Assembly: GCF_040581485.1 (NCBI RefSeq) | Contig: NC_090135.1 | Span: 3,775,001 to 3,839,000 of the forward strand | Length of the DNA: 64,000 nt | Direction of reading: 5' to 3' | From: Linepithema humile | Lineage: Eukaryota; Arthropoda; Insecta; Hymenoptera; Formicidae | Part shown: positions 20,863-32,021 of the stretch, one piece after another | Layout of the letters: each line of letters starts with the position of its first letter | How positions within the stretch are numbered: position 1 is the stretch's first letter | Translations under genes and position numbers: made by a program | The notes under the pieces: generated by a model | Seen by the model: the letters and a program-made list of their open reading frames with translations, nothing else | Databases searched by the model: none | Told to the model about the DNA's origin: nothing

Positions 20863-22957
20863 ATCGCAAGATCGTATAAATCATGAACATGCAGTTGTGA
20901 TTTCTAAAAACAATAAAAGCAAAACAATAACCAATATCGCAGTAGATGAATACTTATTTGAAGCTAATGAATCGATGAATACAGTTGACGATAATGATGA
21001 ACATTCTTACAATCACAGTTATTATACTTCATCATCATCTGATTCAAATATGACTGACACCGATAATTACAGTGATAGTAACAGCGACAGAAATAATTCT
21101 TCCATTAAGAAAAAAAATGTTATTGCTAGGCCAGAAAAAGAATTGACTTTTACTGAAAAATTAGCAGATTCATGTTCTCGTACCAACATGAACCATGTGC
21201 AAATTAATTCAATTCTATCTGTTTTGCGCCAACATAAATGCCTCGCCAGACTGCCTAAGGATGCCAGAAGTTTATTGAAAACTCCACGACATCGTATAGT
21301 ACCTCGAACCGTAAATCCCGGGGAGTATATTCATATTGGAATTAAGCCTAATATTTTGAATATGCTTTTAAAAACTGCAGATACAGATATACCATCAACA
21401 ATCTTGTTTGATTTCAGTACTGATAAAGCTAATATATACAAAAATGTTCAGTACGATATTTATCCTATACAATTTAGAATTTCTAATATTCCCGATAGAA
21501 GTCCTATGATTGGGGGATTATACGCAGGAAAAAAGAAACCTGCTGATTTTGCAGATTTTTTTTTAAATTTCAATGGAGAATTATTAGATATTATTAGGCA
21601 AGGAATATGTTATAAAAACAAAAAAATCAAGATAAAAATAAGGTGTTTCATAGCTGACACACCCGCAAGGGCTGATTGCTTAAATATTGTTGGACATACG
21701 GGTTTCAACAGTTGTAATAAATGCAAAATACCTTGCAAAAGACACAAAACTGATTCATCAGTCATTTTCAAAGGAGAAAATTATCCAGCAAGAAGTGACA
21801 ACGATTTTCGACAACTTAAAAATCCCGAGCACCATTGCGGTAAATCTGCATTGGATAGTTTACCCTTAGGACCAGTAAGTCAAACACCCCACGATTACAT
21901 GCACTTGGTGTGTTTGGGAGTTGTAAAGAAGATATTTGAAGCATTAATAGAACAGAAATTTTAGCCTAAAAAATTATCGCCCCATGTAATATCACGAATT
22001 TCAGGTCGTCTGATCATTCTTGCTGAGCACTGTCCAAAAGAGTTTTCTCGCAAGCCAAGAAGTTTAGATTATTTACATCGTTTTAAGGCAACAGAATATC
22101 GGCAATTTTTACTCTATACAGGACCAACTATTATGCTTGATTTATTTGGAGAGGATAAGCGAATGAAGCATTTTTTGAAATTGCACTACGCTATACGAAT
22201 TTTGGTTGGTTTTAATGAGAGATCGATGAGTGAAATTGATATGGCCGAAGATATATTACGAAAGTTTGTATCCGAAAGCGCTGATATATACGGCAGAAAG
22301 TTTTTATCATATAATACGCATGGTCTTCTGCATTTGGCAAACGATGCTCGTAATTTTGGACCTCTAAATCATTTTTCATGTTTTCCATTTGAAAATAATA
22401 TGACTTTTTTCCGGAAAATGGTACGAAAACCTTTTCAAGAATTGCAACAAATATATAAAAGGTTTGAAGAAAAGAAATGTAGACACTCACAACTATCATT
22501 GCAAATTTCTTCTACAAAAGTCGCACATGCATTTAACGCAAAAAGGAATGACCCTCTCGTACAGTCATCCGATCACAGAGTTACCAAACAATTTTCGAGT
22601 GTTAAATTTCGAGGATTTACGTATGATTTAAATAAACGTAACAATTGTTGCATTTCATTTGATGGTAATGTGTACATATTGAGAAATATATTTTATGTAA
22701 ACGACACAAATAATTATCATTTAAAAGTACAGAAATTTCAGGAAGTGGATTCTTTACATAACGTTGATGATTTAGACTCTCGAAGAATTGGAGTTTTCAA
22801 GTGTTCAAAATTATCCGAAGATTCCATAGTAATTCCACTCGAAGAAATAAAGTGTAAAGCTTTTAAAATGCCTTTTTGGCGTAACAGTGAAAGATTTTTT
22901 GAAGAAGGAGTTTATGTGATAGCACAATTATTCGAGGAACAGTGGTTATTAAATTAG

Positions 22958-23388
22958 TACGAAATAAATTCCATTAAATTGAATTGTTGTAAAATTGTGT
23001 ATTTAATTACTTTATTAGTTTTTAAGTCAAGGGGTTGATAAACAAAAATATTAATAATAATTGAATGTTTTTATACGTCGAATAATTAATTTAATGTCAT
23101 ATATATTGACAATTAAGTTAAATGTACAATTTAGCATTTATACTTAAGATTCAAACTATGCATAACTTGCGCCAATTTATTAGAGTAAATCAAACAGCCA
23201 ATCGTAAACAAATATTGCGAGTTTTGTTCTGTTTCCGATTTTCGCCTCGTGGCGCATGGTGCTCCAGTAGCGTCACGTGTCAGCCTCGCGCGAGTGAAAA
23301 TCAGTTGAAACACTTCGAGACAAGTCAACAGTTCAGACAGTTCTATTGATTTTATTTTGTTGAGAAGTTCGTGTACGTAATCGAAATA
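22958..23388. other. Intergenic, no firm gene
   Basis: AT-rich to 23230, then a GC-richer stretch (23240-23340) that resembles an insect promoter/5' UTR ahead of a short plus-strand frame. No RNA gene is seen. Confidence 0.4.
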
Positions 23389-23490
23389 ATGAATAACGAA
23401 AATATTGAAAACACATGTACCTCTCAAGTGGACAACATTAATCTTCTGAAGAACAATAATTATTCATTAGCAACATGTAGTGATATAGAT
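23389..23490 (+). CDS. Possible short N-terminal exon
   Basis: ATG at 23389 opens a frame beginning MNNENIENTC that runs into the hairpin element at 23491. It follows a GC-richer promoter-like segment. No domain is seen and no splice donor is evident before the insertion. It may be a gene start cut off by the element, or chance. Confidence 0.2.
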
Positions 23491-23927
23491 CAGCGCTCGG
23501 AATTAGTTGCACATTTCGGGCCGATTCCCGAGACGACGCCTCCTGTTCTCCCACTACCGCTCGGCCGCTGGCGGTCGAGCCGCCGATAGCTCTGGCGCAG
23601 GAGCGTTTTATATAAGAAATAGGCTGGGTTGTTGAGGCACCTCTCAGAAAATAGTAATATTTTCTTTGCTACATAAATAATGTTTATTTTCATTAATAAT
23701 TAAATATATATATATTATGTATTAATAAAAATAAACATTATTTATGTAGTGAAGAAAATGTTACAATTTCCCGAAAGATGCCTAAACAATCCAGCCTATT
23801 TCTAATATAAAACGCTCCTGAGCCAGAGCTATCGGCGGCTCGGCCGCCAGCGGCCGAGCGGTAGTGGGGGAACAGGAGGCGTTGTCTCGGAAATCGGCCC
23901 GAAATGTGCAACTAATTCCGAGCGCTG
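23491..23927. mobile_element. 437-bp hairpin element related to 11537-11960
   Basis: Terminal inverted repeats of about 130 bp or more start CAGCGCTCGGAATTAGTTGC and hold a GC-rich block; the AT-rich centre itself contains a smaller inverted repeat (ATAAACATTATTTATGTAG). Flanking 8-mers ATATAGAT and ATATAAGC agree at 5 of 8 positions, so the target duplication has decayed. It shares the CAG...CTG ends, CGGAATTA and general layout with the element at 11537. It cuts the last exon of the recombinase-like gene. Confidence 0.8.
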
Positions 23928-25904
23928 ATATAAGCTCTCTCTATTTCTCCTGCACGACGCCGATTGAAGATTTGGATTATTATCAATATTGCTTCAGCGA
24001 GTGATTTCCAAGCATGAAACGTGAATTTATTTTTTATTTCTCGCATCCTAGATATTCTTTTTTCTTCTAAATAGTTATTTAACTTTTTGATATCTGATGT
24101 TTTTGGAAGATTTACTATCTTTTTTCGACTGTTTCTAGTTTGCGTTTCTGTAACTGTTTTATTAACAGTACTACCATATTCAATTTCTAAGATCTTCAGA
24201 AAATTTTTTGCTAATTTTTGTTTTTCATATTCATGTTGTTTAATAAATTCGTTGATTAAAATTTTAGATAATTTTTTTAAACATGTGCCTAGAGCTGTAG
24301 CATTATATGGTACTTCATATGATTCTGTGTCTTCATTATATTTAGCAACTATATTTACTGCTTTTATGGCGAAATCATAATATTTTGGATCAAATAGCAT
24401 TTGTAATTCTTCTATTTTTGGTTCAATTGATCTCAATGCTTCTAAATATCGTCCAAGAAGTCGCAACTGTTGTCGTATGTGATCTCCTAAATGCTGTAAT
24501 CTATGAATTTGACAGAGGTAATTTCCATATAGTATAATAAGTAAATCGTATTTTATTAAGTTGTAAATGTTATCATTTCGCATTACTGGAAGAATGTCTT
24601 TCCTTAATTTAAGGCTTGCTCGATTATGAACAGATTGTGCAGCGCTTCGTCCTAATTTTAATATATTTCGAACTGTATCTTTCTTCTCAGCGCAAATGCG
24701 ATAATGGTGCCTGAGGTTATGTATTGCATAATGTCCTTTACAATTGAAACATGGTAAAAAATAAGAACCATATTGTTTTTCTTTTTCAGTAGGTCTTCTT
24801 ACAACAATCATAGAACCACTATTTAGATTTGCTTGTGTATTAAATTTAAAGTTACCCTTTTTTCTTATTTGACTTATTACTTTTCTGCGTTCCCCAGATT
24901 TTTTTGGAAACAATAAAAACTTTTTTACTTCTTCTTCATTTTTGTGTTTTAATTCTAAGTGCCGAGCAATTTTAGTTTGCATAGTATTGCAGTAAAAGCA
25001 AAAATTAGATTTTTTATCTCCTTTCGGCCCTCGAGACAATTCTACAAATAATTCATCATTATTGCATGTTCTTATTTCTTCTACTAACATATCGTCTTTT
25101 TTATTTATGATTTCATTTTCTAAGCAATTCTCTGATATGTCAGATTCATTTGCAATTTCTGAATCATCAATTTTACAAATTTCTCCGTTTCCAATATTAA
25201 TATTCGTATCATTTAAATTCTGACTATGAATAGATGGTTCATAATCCGGATCTTCATCGTTTATGCTAGTTGAAATTTTATCTTCTTTAAAATCTGAAAT
25301 AAATATTTATTTTCAAATATTCTATTTAAAAAAATACATGCATGTTAAAATATCCTATTTTATTTTATCAAATTATAGAAGTGCTAAATAAAAGAAAATA
25401 GTTGAGTAATTGATAAATCTTATTTACATGACAAATTGATAAATTAGTAACAAATAAATATTAACCTTAGAAAAATAACACAATAAAAATTAAATTATAT
25501 TAAAAAATTATATCTTAATTATTTTTTGTTAGCTTAATTTAAAAGAATTCATAAATAATATGACAACTGTTATTTTTGTATAACAGCAAAGAAAGATATT
25601 AAAACAAAAATAAGTATTAATTTACATTATAGTACAATTTGATGAGATAGGAACAGCATATTTGTAAAAATTCTAATTACTAAGAATTATTTCACACATA
25701 AGCTTATTAATATATCTAAGTTTAATATTATTATTAGGTCCTTGAATAAGTTCTCGCTGTTTCTTAAAAGATGGCGTAGCGGCACTCTGTGCATGGAATT
25801 TCGTACGGAAACGCATCAGCTAAGTAGTACTATATGTAACCTCAAATTCTAGTAGATACAGTTTACCACAGTGTCAACCACGTGTTTAATTACCTATTGC
25901 GAAA

Positions 25905-28900
25905 ATGTCTACTTTTGTGCCAAATAAAGTGTTTTTGCGGGGAATTTTATTGCACTGCTTTATTCAAAAGAAATCTGCAGCTGAAGCACACAGAATTCTT
26001 GTTGAAACATATGGTGACAATGCTCTGTCGAATACGACATGCAGAGACTGGTTTAGGCGCTTTAAAAATAATGACTTTGACCTTGAAGATAAAGAACGTT
26101 CTGGAGCACCGACAAAGTTTGAAGACGAAGAATTGGAGGCATTGCTTGATCTAGATCCATTGCGACGTGAACTAGCCTCGGAATCACGCCAGATCCGAGG
26201 GAGCACGCCCAATGGAAATCGGTACTCGAGGCATCGGCAATAACTGCTCGACTCGGTAACTTGCGGTATCAGAAACAGATGCTTAATTCGGTAACTCGCG
26301 GTACTCCACGCTCGTCGGGAGCAAGGTAACTCGCGAAATCGGCAATAACTGCACGATTCGGTAACCCGCGGTACTCCACACAATTCGGGAGCAAGGTAAC
26401 TCACGCGATAACGGTAACCGGAAATGGGCGCCAGGTGCGACTAATCGCACCGCGGTATCGGTAACTTTAATAGTTCTCAAAATTTGCTCGGCCGCTCCCC
26501 GCTCAGTATGGCAGAGGGGCGCAGTTCTTTTACTTAACGTAGATATCTGGAGTGAGAGGTAAACATAAGGACAACTCAATCATTAATATTTAACAATAAT
26601 GTATTTCCATGATTCGGTTACAAGGGTAAAGATGAGTAGATCGTTCGGCCTGAGCCGATACGGCGGAAATAGTCTAGTACGGTAGTAAGGTAATTCGCTC
26701 AATCAATCGATAACGAGAACCGATTTCGGTAACCATATGAAATCTCGGAAACGCGATCACGATAATTCGCAGCTGATCCGACGATATTTGACAAAACAAA
26801 TGACTTGTATTACGACCATCCGATACGGTCGGTGAAGGCCAAATAAATATACTTTGAACGACGGTAGCCTAACGGCCAGAAATGCGATGTCGCGGAACGG
26901 CTATTTTCGCGGGCTTTCACGTTTCTCGCCGAGACGCTAACGTGGCGGTAACAGCGGTCTCGCGGAGAACGCTCCCGAGCAAAATCCGTCCGCGGACATC
27001 CGCCCACGGTACTTTCGGTACGGTGATAACGCGACAAAAACGGTAACAAAACGATATCGTAAGGAAGACTGTAGCAATTAATCAGTCTCCTACAAAAAGA
27101 AACGGTAACGGAAAAACGGTAGCAATTAGTCAGTATTCTACAAAAAGAAACGGTAACGGGAAGACGGTACGGTAACGAAACGAACGGCAAACGAAACGGC
27201 AACGAGAAAGAGACTGTCGGCGCTTAACTCACGCAAGACGGAGAGACTTTTACGCGATATCCGGAGCCGGCTGGACACGCGGTAATTGAGCGTCAATACA
27301 CGCTCACGGTATCAAAAATCTCGGTTAGTTGTGTGAGAGACACTAAATACAAAAACAGACTCACGCTACCAGCCATAACCGGACGGAACTCTACGGCTAC
27401 CCGAGAGGCGGCTTACATCGAGTTGACGTCTTCGGCGTCTTCGGCGTCGTGGGGTTGAGTCCTCGTGTTCGTCCTCACGCACTCGCGGCACACCGAACAG
27501 TGACTCTTCTCGGCTCTGCCTCTAGGTCCTTCCAGATTCGCGTCGCCTTCCTGCGCATCCTGCCGATTTTCCGAAAAGGAGGGCCCCTGAGAACCGCCCA
27601 CAGTTCATCCAGGGCGCCCCCTTCCGCTCACTGTGGTTTCCTCAAGTCTTTCGGCTGATAACGTGTCGGTAAGTCGATGTTCCCGGAAGAGACTGGTTAG
27701 GCTGGCCGGGCCATACTCCGGTCCTTCCGGGTGCAGCATCTTCGGGGTCCTCGAAGCCGTCTGCAGCCGGGCGAGGTCCGCTGCTGCGTGTCTTTGTGTT
27801 GCTTTTGACTTTGTGGCTGAAACCAAAGCGGAGTTAGATAGGGCTTGGATGGCGGAGGCGACGGAATCGCGGTACCTGACCTTTTTCGTGGGGTCACTAA
27901 CGCGTGGCCCCTGCGGATGATCCCCCGGTGTCCGGCTTCCCTGGCGATGCTGTCTTCGCCCTGAGGCACAAAACACGCAACGCCGCCCGCACGGGGTCTC
28001 GCCTTACAACTCAAAAACGGTATTACGGTACAAAAACAGGAATTACAATACAAACGACGCGCAAAAATGGTGTAGTCTCGCGGGTTGCTCTCTCCACGCG
28101 AGGAGCAACACCAGGGCTCCTTGCTCCCTCGGCCGGGCTATCGCCCTTGTGACGGCGCTCGAAAAGCGTCACGTCACACCATGTCAGACGCTAGTAGAGC
28201 TCGGGAAAACATTGCAAGTAGATGCGTCAACAGTTTCAAAACGTTTAAAAGCGTTAGGAATGATCCAAAAGCAAGGACATTGGGTGCCGTATGAGTTGAA
28301 GCCGAGAGACGTTGAACGACGTTTTCTCATGTGTGAATTGCTGCTTCAACGGCATAAAAGAAAAGGTTTTCTGCACCGTATCATCACTGGAGATGAAAAG
28401 TGGATACACTACGATAATCCTAAGCGTAGAAAATCGTGGGGTAAGCCCGGCCATGCATCAACATCGTCGGCAAAGCCGAATATCCATGGTTCGAAACTTC
28501 TGCTCTGCATTTGGTGGGATCAGCAGGGCGTAATTTATTATGAGCTGCTTAAACCTAATGAAACTATCACGGGAGCTCGCTATCGACTTCAGATGATGCG
28601 TTTGAGTCGAGCTCTAAAAGAAAAGCGGCCACTATACGGGCAGAGACACGACAAAGTCATTTTGTTACATGACAATGCTCGGCCACATGTGGCAAAACCA
28701 GTCAAAACTTACCTGGAAACGCTTCAATGGGAAGTTCTACCTCACCCGCCGTATTCACCGGACATAGCCCCCTCGGATTACCACTTGTTTTGGTCGATGG
28801 CGCATGGTTTGAGCGAGCAGCGCTTCCATTCTTTCGAAGAAACCGAAAAATGGGTCGATTCATGGATTGCGTCAAAAGATGAATCGTTTTTTCGACGGGG

Positions 28901-28964
28901 GATTCAATTACTGCCAGAAAGATGGGAGAAAGTGGTCTCTAATGATGGACAATACTTTGAGTAA
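25905..28964 (+). pseudogene. Mariner DD34D transposase split by a 2-kb insertion
   Basis: The first part, 25905-26160, starts MSTFVPNKVFLRG with the paired-type helix-turn-helix (SAAEAHRILVETYGDNALS). The second part, from 28183 to 28964, carries WVPYEL, TGDEKW, HDNARPH and PPYSPDIAPSDYHLF. The second and third aspartates are 34 residues apart, the mariner signature. The two parts join in frame if the insertion and one CCAT copy are removed. The insertion makes this copy inactive. Confidence 0.88.
26161..28178 (-). mobile_element. 2018-bp TG...CA insertion, probable solo LTR
   Basis: Starts TGCGACGTGA, ends TCACGTCACA, and is flanked by the 4-bp duplication CCAT (26157-26160, 28179-28182), as for Ty3-type LTRs. 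It is much more GC-rich than its surroundings. From 26230 to 27200 it repeats CGGTAAC-type motifs, with tandem units of about 62 bp around 27060-27170 (CTACAAAAAGAAACGGTAAC). The minus-strand frame at 27605-27976 matches nothing I know. No polymerase is present, so a solo LTR or a non-autonomous LTR element fits best; orientation is uncertain. Confidence 0.55.
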
Positions 28965-29042
28965 AGTTATTGTAAGCCTTATATTTTAAATTAATGTTTT
29001 TTTTTAACAAAAAAAACAGCGAGAACTTATTCAAGGTCCTAA

Positions 29043-29165
29043 TAACTTTCGTAATCCTTTTTGTAAATATACAGTAACTTTTGTCAGCAAAACTAATACT
29101 GAACCCAATTTAATTACTTTTTAAAAGAATAAGTCAATAAGAATATTATATATATGTATATATAC
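29043..29165. other. Remaining intron of the recombinase-like gene
   Basis: Short AT-rich intron sequence between the mariner and exon 5; splice donor GTATATATA at 29165. Confidence 0.5.
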
Positions 29166-30571
29166 CTGTATTTAACGAGACATTTGCAACTTGTGGGTTA
29201 TTGTAACATAATTCACCATTGTTGTTTACTATGGAAGACTTAACTTCATTTAAGCCACAAAGTGTTATCAAAGTAGTATCCAGATCAGTCTCTCCATAGA
29301 CAGATGTAAACATGGATTTATTTTGAGCTAGTATTTCGTGATTCGTTTTTTTACTATTATTTGTGTCTGTTACATTTGTGTCAAAAATATTTATATCAGA
29401 AATATTGATATCAGAGATATTTATATCGGAAAGCTCTAAAGATTTCTCTAAAATTGATGTATTGAATGAACTATCTGCTGTCGAGTCCATACTTTTTGGT
29501 AAAACGAGCATATTTATTTTGCACTTTTTGTTTTCTATAATTCGAGGGTAGTTTCTAGAAGATTTAGTTTGATCTAATACAGAACTTTTCAAATTTTTAT
29601 TAGTTGTAATATCAGCCTGAAATTTATCATTGTAGTAAAAATCAGACTCCACATCCAAATCTAAATATGAGTTTGTTATATTATTTGGATCTTTATGTTG
29701 ATTTTGGACTTGATTTATCATTTCTATATTTGAATCAAATGTGTTATCATTTATTATATTAATCTGCTCATAACCTGAAAATAATTTAAAAATTCTTAGT
29801 GTATCACACATTTTGTTGAAAGATCTTTTAAGAAGATTAGAAAAAGTTTTTAAATATTTTTAAAGCATGTAAATATTTTTAAAATATATACTTTATATAA
29901 CATATATAAATATACATGACATATATGACAAATTTATATAACATATATAAATGTTTTATAAATATATGTCTAAGCCAATGATGCAATATTGCGCATAGTG
30001 GTTCTCGCTTATGTGGGGCTCGGGACTGTTATGCATATCGCATCTCTGATCTATTTTATATCGCATAGATATATATATGTATATATATATATATTGTTGT
30101 TTTGTTATTTTTATCCATGAAGATTTTTAATATAATTAACATTAACATTGTAAAATTAGCATTGTAAAATTGGTCTTAAGATGTAATTCTATTACATTTA
30201 TTACATTTTTTACTAAACAATTTTTCACAATATACATACCTAGTAAATCATAATTTAGTTCTTTAGTATTAGTGTCAGTATTATTTTGTATTTCTGCATC
30301 AACTGTCTTTGAAAAATTAGATTCTTTATTGGTGTTGCACTCAGGTTTAGTATTAATATATTGAACAATTGATAATTTGGCTTTGCGCTTACAATCTTCG
30401 TTCAATACAATTTTCGGTGAATGATTCTGCATTCTTTTCTTTATTTCTAAAAAAATGTAGTTTTATTTATATTATTTTCTGGTAATAATTTATATAATAT
30501 TACTAATTACTTATATAATACAATAACTTATATAATAATTATATATAATAATTATTTTATATAAGTGTGTA

Positions 30572-30691
30572 TACCCAGTAAACACAGAACATTGCAGCAA
30601 CATTGCGGCAATGTTTGCAATATTGCTGTAATGTTGCTACAATGTTGCAACATTGCCGCAATATTGCTGCAGTGTTCTGTGTTCACTAGGT
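30572..30691. repeat. 120-bp hairpin element in an intron
   Basis: Inverted ends TACCCAGTAAACACAGAACA and TACCTAGTGAACACAGAACA, with the interior made of ATTGC/GCAAT repeats that fold on themselves. It lies between exons 3 and 4 of the recombinase-like gene. It is probably a miniature inverted-repeat element; no transposase is encoded. Confidence 0.7.
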
Positions 30692-31793
30692 AATTATATA
30701 TAATAATTATTAAATATAAGTTATAAGTATTAAAAATAATTAAAATATATAACTTATATAATAATTATTTATATATTTGTACTTCATCTTGATTTATATG
30801 TGAAGTAAGACAGCATTCATTTTTATTCAGTCAATATTTAATGTGTAGTAATACTTATCAAATTGATTATATACTGGTTTTTTTATGATTAGTAGTAATT
30901 GTTATCTTGTATCACTGTACTAACTATATTTAAAAGATCAAATTCTTTAATATTCTTACCCTTAGTTTTACTATTTGAACACTGAGATCTTAATATTTTG
31001 GCATTGCACTTTAACACAGTTTTTATCAAATGAGGATTTACGTTTTCATCATTTTCTTTATCTAAAAATAAGATTAAATTTTATTGAGTTTTTATTTTAT
31101 AAACTATATAAAAAGTATAACCTAAATTTCCTTGGTAACATATTTAGTAGATATTTATTATATCACATACCTAACTGATCATATATTAGTTTTTTAATAT
31201 TGGTATCAGGGTTACTTTTTAATACTGATTCAGTTATCTGTGAATGTGGACTGGATATGACTTTATTTTTATTGCACGTAGTTTCACTATTTGCACACTG
31301 GATATCTGATAATTTGTTAATGTCCTTTATTATAACCTTTGGTGAACTAGTATCTAAGCTCTTTTTTATTTCTAAAAGAGTGTATCTTTCATCTGAAAAT
31401 AATTAAAATTAATTTATTATATTTGTTTCGTAATCAGTTTGATGCAATTGTAATTTGTATTATATTTTTACTTATTTCACTGTAACTTTCTAAATGCCCA
31501 AAGACTTGAAATAATATTCTACTTACCCGACTTACAAAAGAATATTCCAACGCATCGTTTTCCATTTTCTAGTTTTATCCAATAATCTTTTTTCCTTTTA
31601 CGACTTACATTACTTGATTTTACAACGATCATTTGTTTAGTATGTTTAATTTTAAGTAAGGAAAACATGATTAAAGCTAGAAGTATGAAAAACAATGTAC
31701 AGTATGTATTTACATTAAAGCTACTAATTACCGTGCAATTTAAGATTACATAACCTGAAGTACGTCTGCAGCATGTATCGTGTCCGGTAATAG

Positions 31794-32013
31794 CATAGAC
31801 GTAATAAGTATAGACTGCTCATGACGTTCGCAGAGTGTCGAGAGTTTAGAAAGAGTAAGAAGAATTTGAATAGAATCCTTTTCTCTGTCACACATACTCT
31901 TCCTAACCGAGTTGAAAAGAAATAGCGATTCTATTGAAATTGTGCGTTCTCTATACACGCTTCGCTTAGGCGTAGAGATAGGGAACGAGCAATCTATACT
32001 TACTACGTCTATG
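31794..32013. mobile_element. 220-bp miniature element with 8-bp duplication
   Basis: Ends CATAGACGTAATAAGTATAG and, inverted, CATAGACGTAGTAAGTATAG (27-bp repeats). The perfect 8-bp duplication GGTAATAG is at 31786-31793 and 32014-32021, a hAT-like pattern. It lies 126 bp upstream of the start codon of the recombinase-like gene and so may sit in its promoter. Non-coding; the 92-codon frame over it is an artefact. Confidence 0.88.
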
Positions 32014-32021
32014 GGTAATAG

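Larger units (their letters stand above)
16565..22957 (+). pseudogene. Tnp2/CACTA-like transposase gene, split by a P element
   Basis: Coding runs 16565-16712, then after the P element from 20871 to 22957. Removing the P element and one 8-bp duplication joins the two parts in phase (49 codons plus one base, then two bases). The N-terminus is basic (KRKKADDLSERQERRRHQ) and is followed by an acidic, serine-rich stretch. The body has CFIADTPARADCL, a cysteine cluster (CNKCKIPCKRH), HDYMHLVCLGVV, and a C-terminal FPFENNMTFFRKMVRKPFQE block that recalls the DUF4218 region of plant and animal CACTA transposases. An in-frame TAG at 21962-21964 (after IEQKF) interrupts it, and reading resumes in the same frame. 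No CACTA-type ends were found nearby, so it could be a stranded element or a transposon-derived host gene. Call made from motif resemblance. Confidence 0.6.
25734..29042 (+). mobile_element. Mariner (DD34D) in an intron, itself interrupted
   Basis: The ends TTAGGTCCTTGAATAAGTTC and TTAGGACCTTGAATAAGTTC are inverted and flanked by TA (25732-25733 and 29043-29044). Without the 2018-bp insertion and one duplication copy it is 1287 bp, the classic mariner length. It sits in the last intron of the recombinase-like gene, in opposite orientation to that gene. Confidence 0.9.
23912..31668 (-). pseudogene. Crypton-like tyrosine-recombinase gene, C-terminally truncated
   Basis: Six exons: 31668-31527, 31392-31171, 31061-30960, 30446-30240, 29774-29166 and 25293-23912. 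Every junction is GT-AG and phase 1, giving an open frame of 887 residues. Exons 2-4 resemble each other (EIKKSLDTSSPKV / EIKKRMQNHSPKI; DTNIKKLIYDQLG / DTNTKELNYDLLG), so they arose by exon duplication. Exon 5 has an SDINI repeat. Exon 6 starts acidic, then has two zinc-finger-like motifs (FCFYCNTM...HLELKH and CFNCKGHYAIHNLRHHYRIC), and ends with AWKSLAEAILII..FNRRRAGEIER, which resembles the box I region (catalytic arginine) of Crypton-type recombinases. The hairpin element at 23491-23927 supplies the last residues and a stop, so the HxxR and tyrosine boxes are missing. A recombinase is therefore ruled out in this form; the N-terminal part could still be a DNA-binding protein. Family call is from memory of motifs. 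Confidence 0.65.

Noticed and set aside
23131..23427. Continuation of the recombinase domain beyond the hairpin element
   Set aside because: The minus frame shows no HxxR or tyrosine motif and no similarity to the expected domain.
27605..27976. Gag-like gene in the 2-kb TG...CA insertion
   Set aside because: The 123-codon frame has no zinc knuckle, protease or other recognisable motif; GC-rich DNA gives long frames by chance.
30572..30691. A microRNA precursor
   Set aside because: The hairpin is long and built of simple ATTGC repeats with element-like ends; nothing indicates a mature miRNA.
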